Shown here piece after piece: positions 42,385 to 52,288 of a DNA stretch of 64,000 nt. Origin of the DNA: Methylocystis heyeri. Lineage in GTDB: Bacteria; Pseudomonadota; Alphaproteobacteria; Rhizobiales; Beijerinckiaceae. Numbering within the stretch: the stretch's first letter is position 1; each line of letters opens with the position of its first letter. Made by a program: the position numbers and the translations under genes. The notes below the pieces were generated by a model. That model was not told the origin of the DNA and made no database searches. It saw nothing but the letters and a program-made list of their open reading frames with translations. The stretch covers positions 2,666,001 to 2,730,000 of the forward strand of contig NZ_CP046052.1 in assembly GCF_004802635.2 (NCBI RefSeq), in the 5' to 3' direction.

Positions 42385-44946
42385 ATGAACCGGCGGCAAT
42401 CAATAAAAAGCCGAAAGCTCTCCAAAGTCTCTTTCGCCGCGCTCGCCTGCGGCATCGCCTTAGGGTTCCCGTGCACGCCCGCCGGCGCGCAATCCACGCA
42501 TGAAGGCCATTCGCATGACGGGGCGGCCCAAGCGGAAGGAAAACACGACGCCGCTCAGGATCAGGGAGGCCCAGCCTCTGCGAATGTCGCCGATGTCGAC
42601 GTCACCATGGGGCATTCGCATGGCGGCGGACCGGGCGAGAAACTGAAGGACGAAGTCCTCACCAAGACGTCGCGCTCCGGTAATGTGATCACAAACACCA
42701 CGATCAATGATCAACAGATCGACAATCTGACGGACGTTTCCCACTATGTCGCGGGCTACCGCCCGCTGATCTCCACCCCGCGTCAGTCGCGCATGGCGAT
42801 TCGCGGCGTCGGCGTGGCGTCAGGGTCCGGGGGCTCGGGATCGGCCTCGGACACGGGCTACATCGTGGACGACGTCTATTGGAGCTTCGCCGGCTGGCAA
42901 TGGGGCGATCTCGTCGACATGAGTTCGGTCGAAGTGCTCTATGGGCCGACCGGCACGGCGGGAAACAAGAACACCAATGTGGGTTCGCTCATTTTTCACA
43001 CGCAGCTGCCGTCGTTCGAGGACAAAACGACCATCAGCGTGAGCTATGGCAACTACAACCGCACGCGAGACACGGTCAATTCCACCGGCACGGTGATCAA
43101 CGACGCTCTCGCCTATCGCGTCGCCGCCTATCTCGACTACGCCGATGGCTGGATTCGCGACGGTTACAGCGGCTCCACCTATCAGGACACCGCACGCGCG
43201 GGGATTCACGCCCAGCTTCTCGGCGTCGGCGACGACTGGAGCGACCGGCTGAGCTTCAACTACAACGGCTCGAACGAACACAACGACTATCTTACCGGAA
43301 CCATCGGCGACACCAGCCTCGAATACGCCAATTTCACTTTCCCCACCTCATTCTTCCAAAATATGCGGAACAAGCTCAACTGGCCTGTGCTCACGACCGA
43401 CCCCAATACGCCTTTCATCGCGCGCAACGGGCGCGATCCCGCCAATGTGTTCATGCTGACCAACACCTTCAACAAGCAGGCCGGAGAAAATACGTTTAAG
43501 TCGATCTCAGCCGTCGGCTATGGCGCCTGGCGCAACAACGGCTTTTCCGACAACCAGCTGCTGCAGCTCGGCTTCGGCTCAGGCGGCATGGACACCTATG
43601 CGTTGCAGACCTCCCAGGAATTCAGGCTGTCCTCCCCGAAAGATCAGCCGATCGAATGGACGACCGGCCTCTTCACTTTTTACGAGGCGCTCGAAGATCG
43701 GATGCACCATTGGGATTTCGGCTATAATTCGGCTGCATGGCTCGGTTATCAGGGCGCGCTTCCCGGCCTGACCCCCTGGTGGCTCAACAAGGCCGGAGAC
43801 TTCCAGGCCGCCGCCTATGGACAAGCCACCTGGCACGCGACCGAACAGGCGGAAATCACCTTCGGTCTACGCGACAGCTACGAAGTGCGCTACAGCGCGA
43901 GCAAATTCGCCGCGGGCTGGCTCTATGGACTGCCGATCACGCCCAACGCGCAGAATTACGCGCTCGCGAGATCGGGCGGGTATTTCCCCTCGGATTCGGG
44001 CGGCTTCACCAGCTACCACAACGGCCTGGTGGGCATCTTGAATCCCAAATACCAGCTCAACGAAAACATCCTGCTCTATGCTCTGCTCGGCCATGGCGAC
44101 AAGCCGCCGTCCGTGAACACGCAATCCCTCGGCGTTTACAGCTACAACAAAACAACCAGCCAGTTCAGCGTGGCGCCATTCTCCCAGCCCTTCGATGGGT
44201 CCGAGAAATCATGGGATTACGAGCTCGGCGTCAAGACCAACTGGTTCGACGGCAAGCTGATTTCCAACGTCAACCTTTATTGGAACGACCTCTATAATTT
44301 CCAGATCAGCCAGACCAAGACCCTTCAAACCTCGCCGCTGCTCATCACCCAGTCTTATCTCGGCAATGCGCCGCATGTGAGATTGCGCGGCATCGAATTC
44401 GTGCAGCAGTGGTCGCCGATCGAGCATCTCACCTTCAATCTGAACGGCGCCTACACCGAAGCCCGCTACGTGAACTATCCCGACGCGCCCGCTCCAACGG
44501 ATTGGACCTTCACCGGCGTTCCCGCCACGGCCGCGACAATCTCCCTCAGCAACACCCGCATCACCGGCCTGCCCTGGTGGCAGATCAACGGCGGCTACGC
44601 CTACCATGTGCCGGTCGGGCGCGCGCTCGCAGCCTTGGGCGGCTGGCTCGGCGGGCAGAGTTACACCTTCTTTCATTATACCAATGCGAGCTGGTTCAAT
44701 AAGCAGCAATACACGAACCCCTATTCGCTCATTCAATATTGGCAGCCGGCCTATGTCATGTTCGACGCGGGCTTTGGGCTTCATACCGACGATCGACGTT
44801 TCCAGATCACGCTGTGGGCAAAGAATCTGTTCAACAACAGACCCTGGACCTCATGGTCTCCCGGCTCGAGCTCCGCGCCCACGACGGTCGGCATCTCTAC
44901 GCAAGGCCCGCGCCTGTTTGGCCTCACGTCTTCTGTCACTTTCTGA
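42385..44946 (+). CDS. TonB-dependent outer-membrane receptor with His-rich N-terminus
   Basis: An 853-residue receptor. After a signal peptide ending near AGAQ|S, the mature N-terminus is His-rich: His39, 42, 44, 54 and again His77 and 79 (THEGHSHDG, MGHSHGGG), which could capture metal ions. The plug domain follows (TNTTINDQQIDNLTDVSHYV, RMAIRGVG, SSVEVLYGPTGTAGNKNT), then a long beta-barrel rich in aromatic strand ends, closing with RLFGLTSSVTF and a terminal Phe. It transports a ligand across the outer membrane with TonB energy. AAGGA lies 7 bases before the ATG. It is followed 54 bp later by the lipoprotein gene. Ligand unknown; the His clusters suggest a metal or metal complex, the neighbours organosulfur compounds. 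Confidence 0.9.
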   Translation: MNRRQSIKSRKLSKVSFAALACGIALGFPCTPAGAQSTHEGHSHDGAAQAEGKHDAAQDQGGPASANVADVDVTMGHSHGGGPGEKLKDEVLTKTSRSGNVITNTTINDQQIDNLTDVSHYVAGYRPLISTPRQSRMAIRGVGVASGSGGSGSASDTGYIVDDVYWSFAGWQWGDLVDMSSVEVLYGPTGTAGNKNTNVGSLIFHTQLPSFEDKTTISVSYGNYNRTRDTVNSTGTVINDALAYRVAAYLDYADGWIRDGYSGSTYQDTARAGIHAQLLGVGDDWSDRLSFNYNGSNEHNDYLTGTIGDTSLEYANFTFPTSFFQNMRNKLNWPVLTTDPNTPFIARNGRDPANVFMLTNTFNKQAGENTFKSISAVGYGAWRNNGFSDNQLLQLGFGSGGMDTYALQTSQEFRLSSPKDQPIEWTTGLFTFYEALEDRMHHWDFGYNSAAWLGYQGALPGLTPWWLNKAGDFQAAAYGQATWHATEQAEITFGLRDSYEVRYSASKFAAGWLYGLPITPNAQNYALARSGGYFPSDSGGFTSYHNGLVGILNPKYQLNENILLYALLGHGDKPPSVNTQSLGVYSYNKTTSQFSVAPFSQPFDGSEKSWDYELGVKTNWFDGKLISNVNLYWNDLYNFQISQTKTLQTSPLLITQSYLGNAPHVRLRGIEFVQQWSPIEHLTFNLNGAYTEARYVNYPDAPAPTDWTFTGVPATAATISLSNTRITGLPWWQINGGYAYHVPVGRALAALGGWLGGQSYTFFHYTNASWFNKQQYTNPYSLIQYWQPAYVMFDAGFGLHTDDRRFQITLWAKNLFNNRPWTSWSPGSSSAPTTVGISTQGPRLFGLTSSVTF

Positions 44947-45000
44947 ACGGCCACGCCTCACGGCAAACCGATCTCGGCCGCAATCGACCAAGGACATTCA

Positions 45001-45216
45001 ATGAAACCAATCTCCCTCATTGTCGCACTCTTCGGAGCAGCAGCGCTGGTTGGATGCAACTCGCCCAAGGCGGCGATCGATCCAAACGCGGCCGCGCAGA
45101 CGGCCCCAAACGCCGGAAGCAGAAAAATTGTCGGCTATTCCAATGATCCGCAAGCAGCGCCGAGCTATGGCGACGCCGCGGGCGGCGGCGGGGGCGGTGG
45201 GGGACACCACCATTAG
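45001..45216 (+). CDS. Small lipoprotein with Gly-rich, His-terminated tail
   Basis: A 71-residue protein. Residues 1-19 are a lipoprotein signal with lipobox LVGC (Cys19 acylated). The mature part of about 53 residues is Ala/Pro-rich and ends in a run of eight Gly followed by three His, a likely metal-binding tail. AAGGA lies 6 bases before the ATG. It is 54 bp downstream of the receptor gene, and both carry His clusters, so a shared role in binding a metal or metal-ligand complex at the outer membrane or periplasm is likely. No family is recognised; it is easily missed because of its size. Confidence 0.75.
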   Translation: MKPISLIVALFGAAALVGCNSPKAAIDPNAAAQTAPNAGSRKIVGYSNDPQAAPSYGDAAGGGGGGGGHHH

Positions 45217-45445
45217 ATAGCTTGCCGCAGATGGCCCATTCAGAGCGGCGATCACTCTTTCGCGACGATAAGAGCCGCCCATGCGGATCGTATTGGAAGC
45301 GCATCGGGGAGGCGCCGCTGATCGCGTCGAGAGGACGAGATCATGCGACTCTAAGGGGTAAAGGGACTTTGATCTCCAAAGCGTCTCTTCGAGCATCTTC
45401 AAATAGGCCTGATCGAAAACCTTGAGAGCCGCTTGAAAGCAAGTG

Positions 45446-47692
45446 CTACGTAATCAACCGAGAAGATGGCCGCTTTGAGACTAACGCCGAAGCAGTAATC
45501 GGGATCGAAGGGATATCGAGCCGCTCGACTACCGTTACGAGCTGCATCAGGTCAGGAGGAAGATAGGCATCGAACTTCGCGCGGGCGGGCTTTGCGACGC
45601 GTGCGGCAAGGACGCGTGCGGCAGGCGCGTCTTCTTGTGCGGCTCGCTCGAGCAGAACCCGCGCAGCGTCGACATTGATTTTTGGCAATTCGATCGCGTG
45701 ACCAAGTGTAGAGGCATCCACCTCACGCGCGTTCAGTGCGAGCGCGAGAGAACACAATTTCTTCGTGCCGACCCAAGGCAAGAGTAACGAACCTTCGCCG
45801 ACCTGGACTATCGATCGAGTATCAAGCGAGAACTCGCGCGCCGCATCGCGAGCTTCTGAAAGCAGGCGTTTCGCTTCCGCGTCGAGATAATGCGGCACCT
45901 TGTCGGAAAGCAGAAGCTCGTACATGAGTGAAACGATGTGATCGTGAAGTCCCGTCCATTCGCTACCGAATTTCGGAGGCCGCCCAGAGGGATTGGGTTT
46001 AACCAAGATCACTTTTGCGGGGACGTCGATTTCGAGAATCCGCCATCGGCGCCCGCCAAAGATGAGCGACTGACCAGGAGTGAGCGGAGAACTCGCTGGA
46101 TAGACCCCAAGGCTTCGACCATCGTGCACTACACGGAAATCCTGCTCTGTGACAAAGACCGTATAAAATTCATGTGACTCGGTGAGGCGCTCGCCGCCCG
46201 CGCCAATCATTAGTAATTTATCGGGCGACTGCTCGATTAGGCGACGTTCCGGCGCCGCCAAGGCTCGTAAGAGATCTGCAAACAGGGCCTTGTCGACCGT
46301 GCGGAATGCACCGCGCTCACACAGTAGCCGATACGTCGCAGATGCTGAGATACCGCCTGTTTGCAGGATAAGCGCGAGAATTTGATGAATCAGCGTAGAA
46401 AGGTGCAGCCCCTGCGGCGCGGGCGGTTCGCACCAGCCTGTGCGTAACGCCTCGATCATGGCTATCGACTGAATCAAGCCGAGCCGCAAACGGTCTAGGG
46501 GATGGCCGCCTCGCGGCGCCTCATCCTCCAGGACAAAAATTCTGAGTATCGCTGGCTTTCCGGGGCGCCGGCCCGATCTTCCAAGCCTTTGGCGTAGTGA
46601 AGCAACGGAAGTTCCGGGACCGATTTGGGCGACAGTCTCAACGTCGCCGATGTCGATGCCGAGTTCAAGCGTCGTGGTTGCAACGGCAGTCGTCGGGCGC
46701 GGATCATCGCGCAACCGTGTCTCGACTGCTTCCCGCTCCGGCTTCGACAGGCTGCCGTGATGAGGAAAGAACTCGTTCGGGAAGCCCAGTCGCTCACTTT
46801 CGGCGCGCAATGCGTCCGCGTAGATTTCCACATTCGCTCGAGAACCCGCGAACAGCAGGTTCACGCGTCCGCGTAACAGGCGAAGCAAATCGTCGACGAC
46901 GGGTTTCGGCGCCAAGGACGGCGTTTCCTCGACATCATCAGCGGCATTCGAGCCAACGAATAAAGCTGTTTGCGCTTCCTGCTGGGGAATCTCGTACCCT
47001 CGGATTTGCACTTTGAGCGCGGAGCCTGCGTCCCGGCCTTCCACGATCTCGACCGACGAAGCTTCGCCGGGGCGCAAAGCCGCAGCCGCCAAGCGCATGT
47101 CGCCGAGCGTCGCCGAAAGACCCACGCGATCGATCCTTTGCTTTCCCGTCGCGATTTCCAAACGGGAAAGTATCGATTGAAGCTGGATGCCGCGTTCTGT
47201 TCCGATGAAGGCGTGCAATTCGTCAATGATAAACGCCTCGACCAGACCGAACAACGGAACGACTTCGTGTCCGCGCCGCACGAGAGTCGCTTCGAGTGAT
47301 TCAGGAGTGATCAGCAGAATCCCTGACGGTCGATCGCGTGCACGCTTCTTGTCGCCGGCCGATACGTCTCCGTGCCAGCGATGAACTGCTACTTCGCATG
47401 TCCTACAAAGGCTTTCGAGCCGGCGGTATTGGTCGTTGATCAGAGCTTTGAGCGGGCTCACATATACGACTCCGAATCCATCGACAGCCTCTGCACGACG
47501 GGCAAGCAGTCGTGTCAGGAGCGGCAGCATCGCGGCTTCTGTCTTTCCGGCTGCTGTGCGCGCGGAAATGACGACATCTCCACCTGCCAGAATTTTTGGG
47601 ATCGCCTTTTCCTGCACCTCTCGCAAATGCGACCAGTTCTGATCGAACATCCATCGACGAATCGGCTCAGCGAGAAGTTCGACGGCCTGCAT
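45446..47692 (-). CDS. sngC: Lhr-like DEAD/DEAH helicase (Shango SngC)
   Basis: A 748-residue superfamily 2 helicase: Walker A ARTAAGKTEA, motif Ia YVSPLKALINDQ, DELH box IIDELHAF, motif III GLSATLGD, motif IV region NLLFAGSRANVE, motif V TTTLELGIDIGDV and motif VI LRQRLGRSGRR. The long C-terminal extension is of the Lhr type. Start at 47692 (MQAVELLAEP) follows the sngB stop by 7 bases and has a GGGGGG/GTGA ribosome site inside the end of sngB; the longer frame from 47755 overlaps sngB. In Shango, an anti-phage defence system, a TerB-domain protein, an ATPase and a helicase act together; all three are present in that order. Cytosolic DNA translocation is expected. Confidence 0.85.
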   Translation of the reverse strand: MQAVELLAEPIRRWMFDQNWSHLREVQEKAIPKILAGGDVVISARTAAGKTEAAMLPLLTRLLARRAEAVDGFGVVYVSPLKALINDQYRRLESLCRTCEVAVHRWHGDVSAGDKKRARDRPSGILLITPESLEATLVRRGHEVVPLFGLVEAFIIDELHAFIGTERGIQLQSILSRLEIATGKQRIDRVGLSATLGDMRLAAAALRPGEASSVEIVEGRDAGSALKVQIRGYEIPQQEAQTALFVGSNAADDVEETPSLAPKPVVDDLLRLLRGRVNLLFAGSRANVEIYADALRAESERLGFPNEFFPHHGSLSKPEREAVETRLRDDPRPTTAVATTTLELGIDIGDVETVAQIGPGTSVASLRQRLGRSGRRPGKPAILRIFVLEDEAPRGGHPLDRLRLGLIQSIAMIEALRTGWCEPPAPQGLHLSTLIHQILALILQTGGISASATYRLLCERGAFRTVDKALFADLLRALAAPERRLIEQSPDKLLMIGAGGERLTESHEFYTVFVTEQDFRVVHDGRSLGVYPASSPLTPGQSLIFGGRRWRILEIDVPAKVILVKPNPSGRPPKFGSEWTGLHDHIVSLMYELLLSDKVPHYLDAEAKRLLSEARDAAREFSLDTRSIVQVGEGSLLLPWVGTKKLCSLALALNAREVDASTLGHAIELPKINVDAARVLLERAAQEDAPAARVLAARVAKPARAKFDAYLPPDLMQLVTVVERLDIPSIPITASALVSKRPSSRLIT

Positions 47693-47699
47693 GGTTTCA

Positions 47700-49025
47700 T
47701 CACCCCCCGAGATCGAGTCCCACAAGCTCGTCGTCGGGATCATCCTCCCCAACATCGGTCATGAGATCGCCTGTTGCGCCCGCGTCGGCGGCAACCTCGA
47801 CGGCACCGAGGAGCGGCTGCCAATCGGAACCTGGATTCTGTTGCAGCACAGCTAAAAGATCGAGAAATGCTTTCACGGTATTTCGTGGCGTCCGGAAATA
47901 GGCGTCTCCAATGCGCTTGCCGCAATGTTCCATGAAGGCCACCAGCGCCTCGTCGGGAATGAGATAGCGTTCTTTGACGCCTCCGGCCTGGACATGGCGC
48001 AGACGTTCGACCAGGTGATACAGCTCTTCTGGGGTTAGATTATTCAGCCGGATCACAGGCCCGGAGAAATCAGCAAGGCCGTTGACGGCAAAACTATTGC
48101 CCGCAAGCCGGGATTGGAGCGCATCGTAAGAGAAGACGCCTCGACGTGTGTCGAACAGAAATTCGGGAGTGCCGCTGAGCGCAAATCCGATCCCCTCCGT
48201 CATTCCCTGCAGGACGTCATTTAGAATTCGGAGTATTTGTTCGTAATTTTGCTGGCGAGCCCTGGAACTTTGCAATTTGTAGATGTTTACGAGTTCGTCG
48301 AGACATACGAGCAGACCTCCGAAGCCAGCAATACGGGCGAACCGGGCCAGCAGTTTGAGCCCGTCGTATAACCCGTCATCGCCGATGATGGTGCGAACGC
48401 CGAGATCGCCCCGGGCCTCGGTCTTCGTTGAATATTCTCCTCTGAGCCAACGCAGAGCCGCGTTCTGAATCGCATCATCGCCGTTTTCGTAACCACGCGC
48501 ATAGGCCGCCACAACCGTTGCGAAATCATAGCCGCATACCATTTCCCGGATATCTTCGAGCGCGGCGTGAATCGCCGTCTCGATCGCGGTCCCGTCTGCC
48601 TTGGCGCGTTCGCTAGTCTTCTGGACGAAGCTCTCCAAGATGTTCTTCAACGCGCCGCCGTCGGGAGACGTGCGGGTCGACAGGCTCTTGGCGAGTTCCG
48701 CATAAAGGTTTCGCGCTTGACCTCCGGTGGCGTGGATACGCCGGTCTGGGCTCAAATCGGCTTGGACCACGACGAGCTTGCGCTGAAGGGCGATCTGCCG
48801 GATCAGAAATAGAAAAAAAGTCTTGCCCGCCCCATAGTCGCCGATCACGAAGCGAAGGCTTGCTCCTCCTTGGGCAATCCGGTCAACATCCTGGATTAAT
48901 GCTTCGAGTTCACGCTGTCGGCCGACCTGAATATGCTGCAGGCCGATACGAGGAACGACGCCGGCGCGGAGAGCGCTGAGAATAGTGTCACGATCTCGCG
49001 GTTTTATGGTTGGAGCGGTATTCAT
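47700..49025 (-). CDS. sngB: DUF2791-type P-loop ATPase (Shango SngB)
   Basis: A 441-residue ATPase: Walker A GDYGAGKT, followed by LVVVQADLSP; Walker B is GLLVCLDELVNIYKL; a sensor-like loop GFALSGTPEFLFD follows and then a helical lid (RLNNLTPEELYHLVERL). This is the family also found as BrxD beside Lhr-like helicases in BREX. The ATG overlaps the TGA of the sngA gene (49022-49025), so the three genes are coupled. It probably remodels or loads the helicase or the TerB protein upon infection; the exact mechanism is not known. Confidence 0.85.
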   Translation of the reverse strand: MNTAPTIKPRDRDTILSALRAGVVPRIGLQHIQVGRQRELEALIQDVDRIAQGGASLRFVIGDYGAGKTFFLFLIRQIALQRKLVVVQADLSPDRRIHATGGQARNLYAELAKSLSTRTSPDGGALKNILESFVQKTSERAKADGTAIETAIHAALEDIREMVCGYDFATVVAAYARGYENGDDAIQNAALRWLRGEYSTKTEARGDLGVRTIIGDDGLYDGLKLLARFARIAGFGGLLVCLDELVNIYKLQSSRARQQNYEQILRILNDVLQGMTEGIGFALSGTPEFLFDTRRGVFSYDALQSRLAGNSFAVNGLADFSGPVIRLNNLTPEELYHLVERLRHVQAGGVKERYLIPDEALVAFMEHCGKRIGDAYFRTPRNTVKAFLDLLAVLQQNPGSDWQPLLGAVEVAADAGATGDLMTDVGEDDPDDELVGLDLGG

Positions 49026-51973
49026 GCGGAAACCTGTTGCGCCTCAGTTGAGAGAATGTGCAGATTGACGGCGATGGGGTCGTCACCTTCCAATAGGATC
49101 TCGTCATGGCGGTCTAGCGCCCATTCGTTGAGCGTTTCAAGCACGGCCCCCGGCATGAGATCGACAGAGCGAGCCATTTTCTCGAAATCTCGACGAGGCC
49201 ATTCTTCTCGATCCTTCAACTGGAGCAGAAGCGAATGATGGCGCGGGTCGAGTCCGCTGTCGCTCACGATGGGGCTAACCGCGTCTGGGGAGACGACCAA
49301 AGCCTCAGGGTCTTCATCTGCAAAAATTGCAGCCAACAAAGAAGCGGCGCCGGCGGTTTCGGCGCGAATGGATGCAAGGCGCGCGGAGTCAAGGCTTCCC
49401 GGCGAAGCGGCAAGTGGGGTGCTGCTCGGCAGTTCCCGTTTTTCCTGGCTACTCGTCGTCTTGGAACGATCCGATACAGTGATCGTCGTATTGAGGCGGC
49501 TGTAAAGATCAGACACATCTAAATCAAGCAGCCGAAACATCTTCTCGATAAACGTCACTTCACTCGGTTCAAGCTTACCATCGGCAGCGGCGACCTTGAT
49601 GACGTAATCCGCCATTTTGGAGCGTGTTCGAGAAGTAGTTTGCTTCAATCGAGAGCGTAATTCACTGAGAGTAAACGGATCAGCGGTTTGCATTATTATT
49701 TCTGCTCGCAATCTACACCCTTCGTCATCACGGAGTCCGGAGGCAGCGTCAATGAAATTGTATAGCATGTCACGCTCCCGCGCATCGAGATCACCGTCAG
49801 CAAGCGCAGTGGCGACCCCCAACGCGACGGCCGCCTGGGTAGACCGGAATGCTTCCGTTGGCGGTTCCAGAACATCAAAGGGCTTATCGAGCAAGAACAC
49901 GACGAATGCTGCGCATTCCCTGCGGCGGCGTAATGCAAACTGCGGATCGGCAGTTATTCCATAGCCGAAAGCCGCAAGAATCCGCGCCCATTCCCGAATC
50001 TGTCCGCTATCCGCGCGAGCGGGTTCGGGCAGATCGAGGCATTCTGCGAAGGTCCTCGGATCGACGGGAGCCCTTTTCTCGACAAGCTCTGCGAGACGCG
50101 CCAGCGGCGAGGAGGAAAGCGCTTGCGCGGCTTCAAACCTTATTTCGGCAGGAAGCCTGGCCACGGCAGCCAACGTCGGCTTCAGTCCTTTCGAACGCCC
50201 GATTTCACGCGAGAAAGCATCGAGCTGATCAGTGCATGCGTCGAGCAACCGTCGGGCCGTCGTGAGGGGCTCGGCAAGGCCGCAGACATCGGGAAGCCCC
50301 TGTTCCTTTGACAGAATCGGCGCTTCAAACGAGCCGCTGGCCGCCCTGTAATTCAGTTCGAGGCGGCGCGCTCTCCCAGCGCGGGAGAATCGCGCTCCGT
50401 TCGGGAAAGCCCGCCGAGCGGCGGCATCGAACAACAAACGCAGTTCCGGGAGCGCTTTCCTTGCTGGCGCCCTTACGCGCGTTTCCGGATGCGCCAGGAC
50501 AAATGCGAGCAGAAGGTCAGGTTCGACGGTTTGACCGTCGCGCGCCCTCCTACCGAGAGCAACGCGCAACGCCAGCGGTATTTCTCCGAAGTTCGATAAC
50601 TTATCGAGATCGGAAAGGGTGCCAATCGACAGGTCCAGGCTTGCTTCTCCCGAGCGGATATCCATTGCTTCCAATAATGCGGCAGCGTATCTATGGAAAG
50701 ACTGGTTCTGTCTATAAACATTGATAAGTCTATTTACTTCATTCAAAATGATAACAACTTCTCCAGATGTCGTATTATCTAAAAACAATCTCCGCTCTAG
50801 CCCATAGAAATATAAAAATATGCAACAAATGTCTGTTTTTTGATAATCACGAGACCCACTGAGCCAGTCCAGATATGCCTTTCTTGATGCTGGTGAGAGC
50901 CGCGCATAGTCCGGCCAATAGTCTAAATGCGTAGCGCCGTCTCCCTGTTCTTCAATTTTTAGGTCTGGGTTGATGAGGCAGTTTTCATTACCGCCTCCAC
51001 CTAGACGAGGTAAAACTCCGCCATAGTAAAATAAACCACCTTCGATGATCCGATTTTGGATACTTACGGACTGTCCTGACGGAATCCATTCCCCTCGTTT
51101 CTCAGCAGAATTGATTTTGCTGGAGCAATCTTCACCGCCAACAGATATTTTAGATTTTGTATCCTCTTCAATTTTCTCGATCGCTATTTTTTCTGAATTT
51201 GCTTCAGAGGAATGGAAAAGGGCTCCGCCAGTGAGCGCCTTAAGAGCCACCTCATAGGTGTCCAGGCGCCGCTCCAACAGCTCGTCATTTTCCCTCTCTG
51301 GCGGCCTGCCTATTGCCTGAGGAGGAACCCGCGTCGAGGATCGAATAGGATTATGCGCTCCAGCACTCTGCAATGGCGCGCTGCTCGCATCTGGCAACGA
51401 GCCTCGCAACACCCGCTGCCGCGCCGCGCGAAAGCGACGCCAAATCCCTATCGCGAGCGCGGAAACAATAAACGCCGCAATCCACAATCTGCTCGTTTCG
51501 CTTGGCTGTAGCGCTTTTTGAACGGGGACTTGAACTTCAGGGAGCGAGAATTGCGGTGTGGTTTTGAGAATCGGCGGAATTATTGCGGGATGCGTAGAAG
51601 GCGACCGCGTGGTTTTAGCGGGCGGCGGCGTGGGCGGCGCCGAAGCCTTCGGTAGCGGTGCGGGGAGCGTCGAAACGTTTGGGAGCGGCGCCAAAACCTT
51701 TAGCCGCGGCGCAGGAGGGAGCGTCGAGGCCTGGAGGATTGGGCTCAGGATCTTATGGTCGAGTTTGCGCCTTTCGAGCAATCCCTCCCAACGCTGCAAA
51801 TCCCACGACGCCGTGTTCCACTCTGGCCGTTGCTCGGCATCAACTGCGCCAGCGTAAAAAGGACGTTCTTTCAGGGCGCGTGGCGCTCCTACGCCACCGA
51901 CGCTTTGAGCGCTCGACCATCCTGGAGTGGCCAAGGCAAACCCAATGCTGAAACAAATTCGCGTTAAGCGCAT
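49022..51973 (-). CDS. sngA: TerB-domain protein with membrane anchor (Shango SngA)
   Basis: A 983-residue protein. TerB_N occupies about 295-500 (GEWIPSGQSVSIQNRIIEGG, DYWPDYARLSPASRKAYLDW), TerB about 712-815 (AVALGVATALADGDLDARER, KVAAADGKLEPSEVTFIEKM) and a TerB_C-like region about 870-980. The N-terminus is unusual: MRLTRICFSIGFALATPGW looks like a signal or signal anchor, then a Pro-rich stretch, and a second hydrophobic helix at about 165-183 (LWIAAFIVSALAIGIW) followed by RRFRAARQR. That predicts a short periplasmic loop and a cytosolic TerB body. The DNA for residues about 250-430 (50680-51230) is clearly AT-richer than the rest, a sign of transfer. ATG at 51973 is used; a TTG two codons earlier is possible. 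Confidence 0.8.
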   Translation of the reverse strand: MRLTRICFSIGFALATPGWSSAQSVGGVGAPRALKERPFYAGAVDAEQRPEWNTASWDLQRWEGLLERRKLDHKILSPILQASTLPPAPRLKVLAPLPNVSTLPAPLPKASAPPTPPPAKTTRSPSTHPAIIPPILKTTPQFSLPEVQVPVQKALQPSETSRLWIAAFIVSALAIGIWRRFRAARQRVLRGSLPDASSAPLQSAGAHNPIRSSTRVPPQAIGRPPERENDELLERRLDTYEVALKALTGGALFHSSEANSEKIAIEKIEEDTKSKISVGGEDCSSKINSAEKRGEWIPSGQSVSIQNRIIEGGLFYYGGVLPRLGGGGNENCLINPDLKIEEQGDGATHLDYWPDYARLSPASRKAYLDWLSGSRDYQKTDICCIFLYFYGLERRLFLDNTTSGEVVIILNEVNRLINVYRQNQSFHRYAAALLEAMDIRSGEASLDLSIGTLSDLDKLSNFGEIPLALRVALGRRARDGQTVEPDLLLAFVLAHPETRVRAPARKALPELRLLFDAAARRAFPNGARFSRAGRARRLELNYRAASGSFEAPILSKEQGLPDVCGLAEPLTTARRLLDACTDQLDAFSREIGRSKGLKPTLAAVARLPAEIRFEAAQALSSSPLARLAELVEKRAPVDPRTFAECLDLPEPARADSGQIREWARILAAFGYGITADPQFALRRRRECAAFVVFLLDKPFDVLEPPTEAFRSTQAAVALGVATALADGDLDARERDMLYNFIDAASGLRDDEGCRLRAEIIMQTADPFTLSELRSRLKQTTSRTRSKMADYVIKVAAADGKLEPSEVTFIEKMFRLLDLDVSDLYSRLNTTITVSDRSKTTSSQEKRELPSSTPLAASPGSLDSARLASIRAETAGAASLLAAIFADEDPEALVVSPDAVSPIVSDSGLDPRHHSLLLQLKDREEWPRRDFEKMARSVDLMPGAVLETLNEWALDRHDEILLEGDDPIAVNLHILSTEAQQVSA

Positions 51974-52288
51974 GAGCAAATCTCGTCTATTCCAGGCAGT
52001 CGAAACTCCGTATCTTGATTAGGAGAGTCCCGCTTGTCAGCCGAAATCTGACTTTTCACAAGTTTAGGAAGCCGACAAGCGTCGCGGACCGAAATCCCGT
52101 CGACTTTTGCGCGAGAGGATTAAACGGCCGTATTGCGGCACGTTGTTCACTGAGAGGGCCCCTCGGTATTGGAGAAACGTCGACGGGGCTACCCCGGGAA
52201 ACAAACCCGGTTGATCAAAGGCCTTTTTCGTTGGAAAATGCCTAGTCGCGACCATCGAGGGCGTGGCTGACGCTGACTCTAAAATTCC
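51974..52288. other. Region between Shango and the tRNA-Glu gene
   Basis: About 315 bp without a gene. It should hold the Shango promoter on the minus strand. A small hairpin CCGGG-aaacaaa-CCCGG lies near 52193-52211. No integrase gene, attachment-site duplication of the tRNA 3' end or IS end was found by eye. Confidence 0.45.

Noticed and set aside
45446-51973. Partial BREX system (BrxD-like ATPase with Lhr-like helicase)
   Set aside because: No pglZ, pglX, brxC or brxA-like gene is present, and the TerB protein in third place fits Shango rather than BREX.
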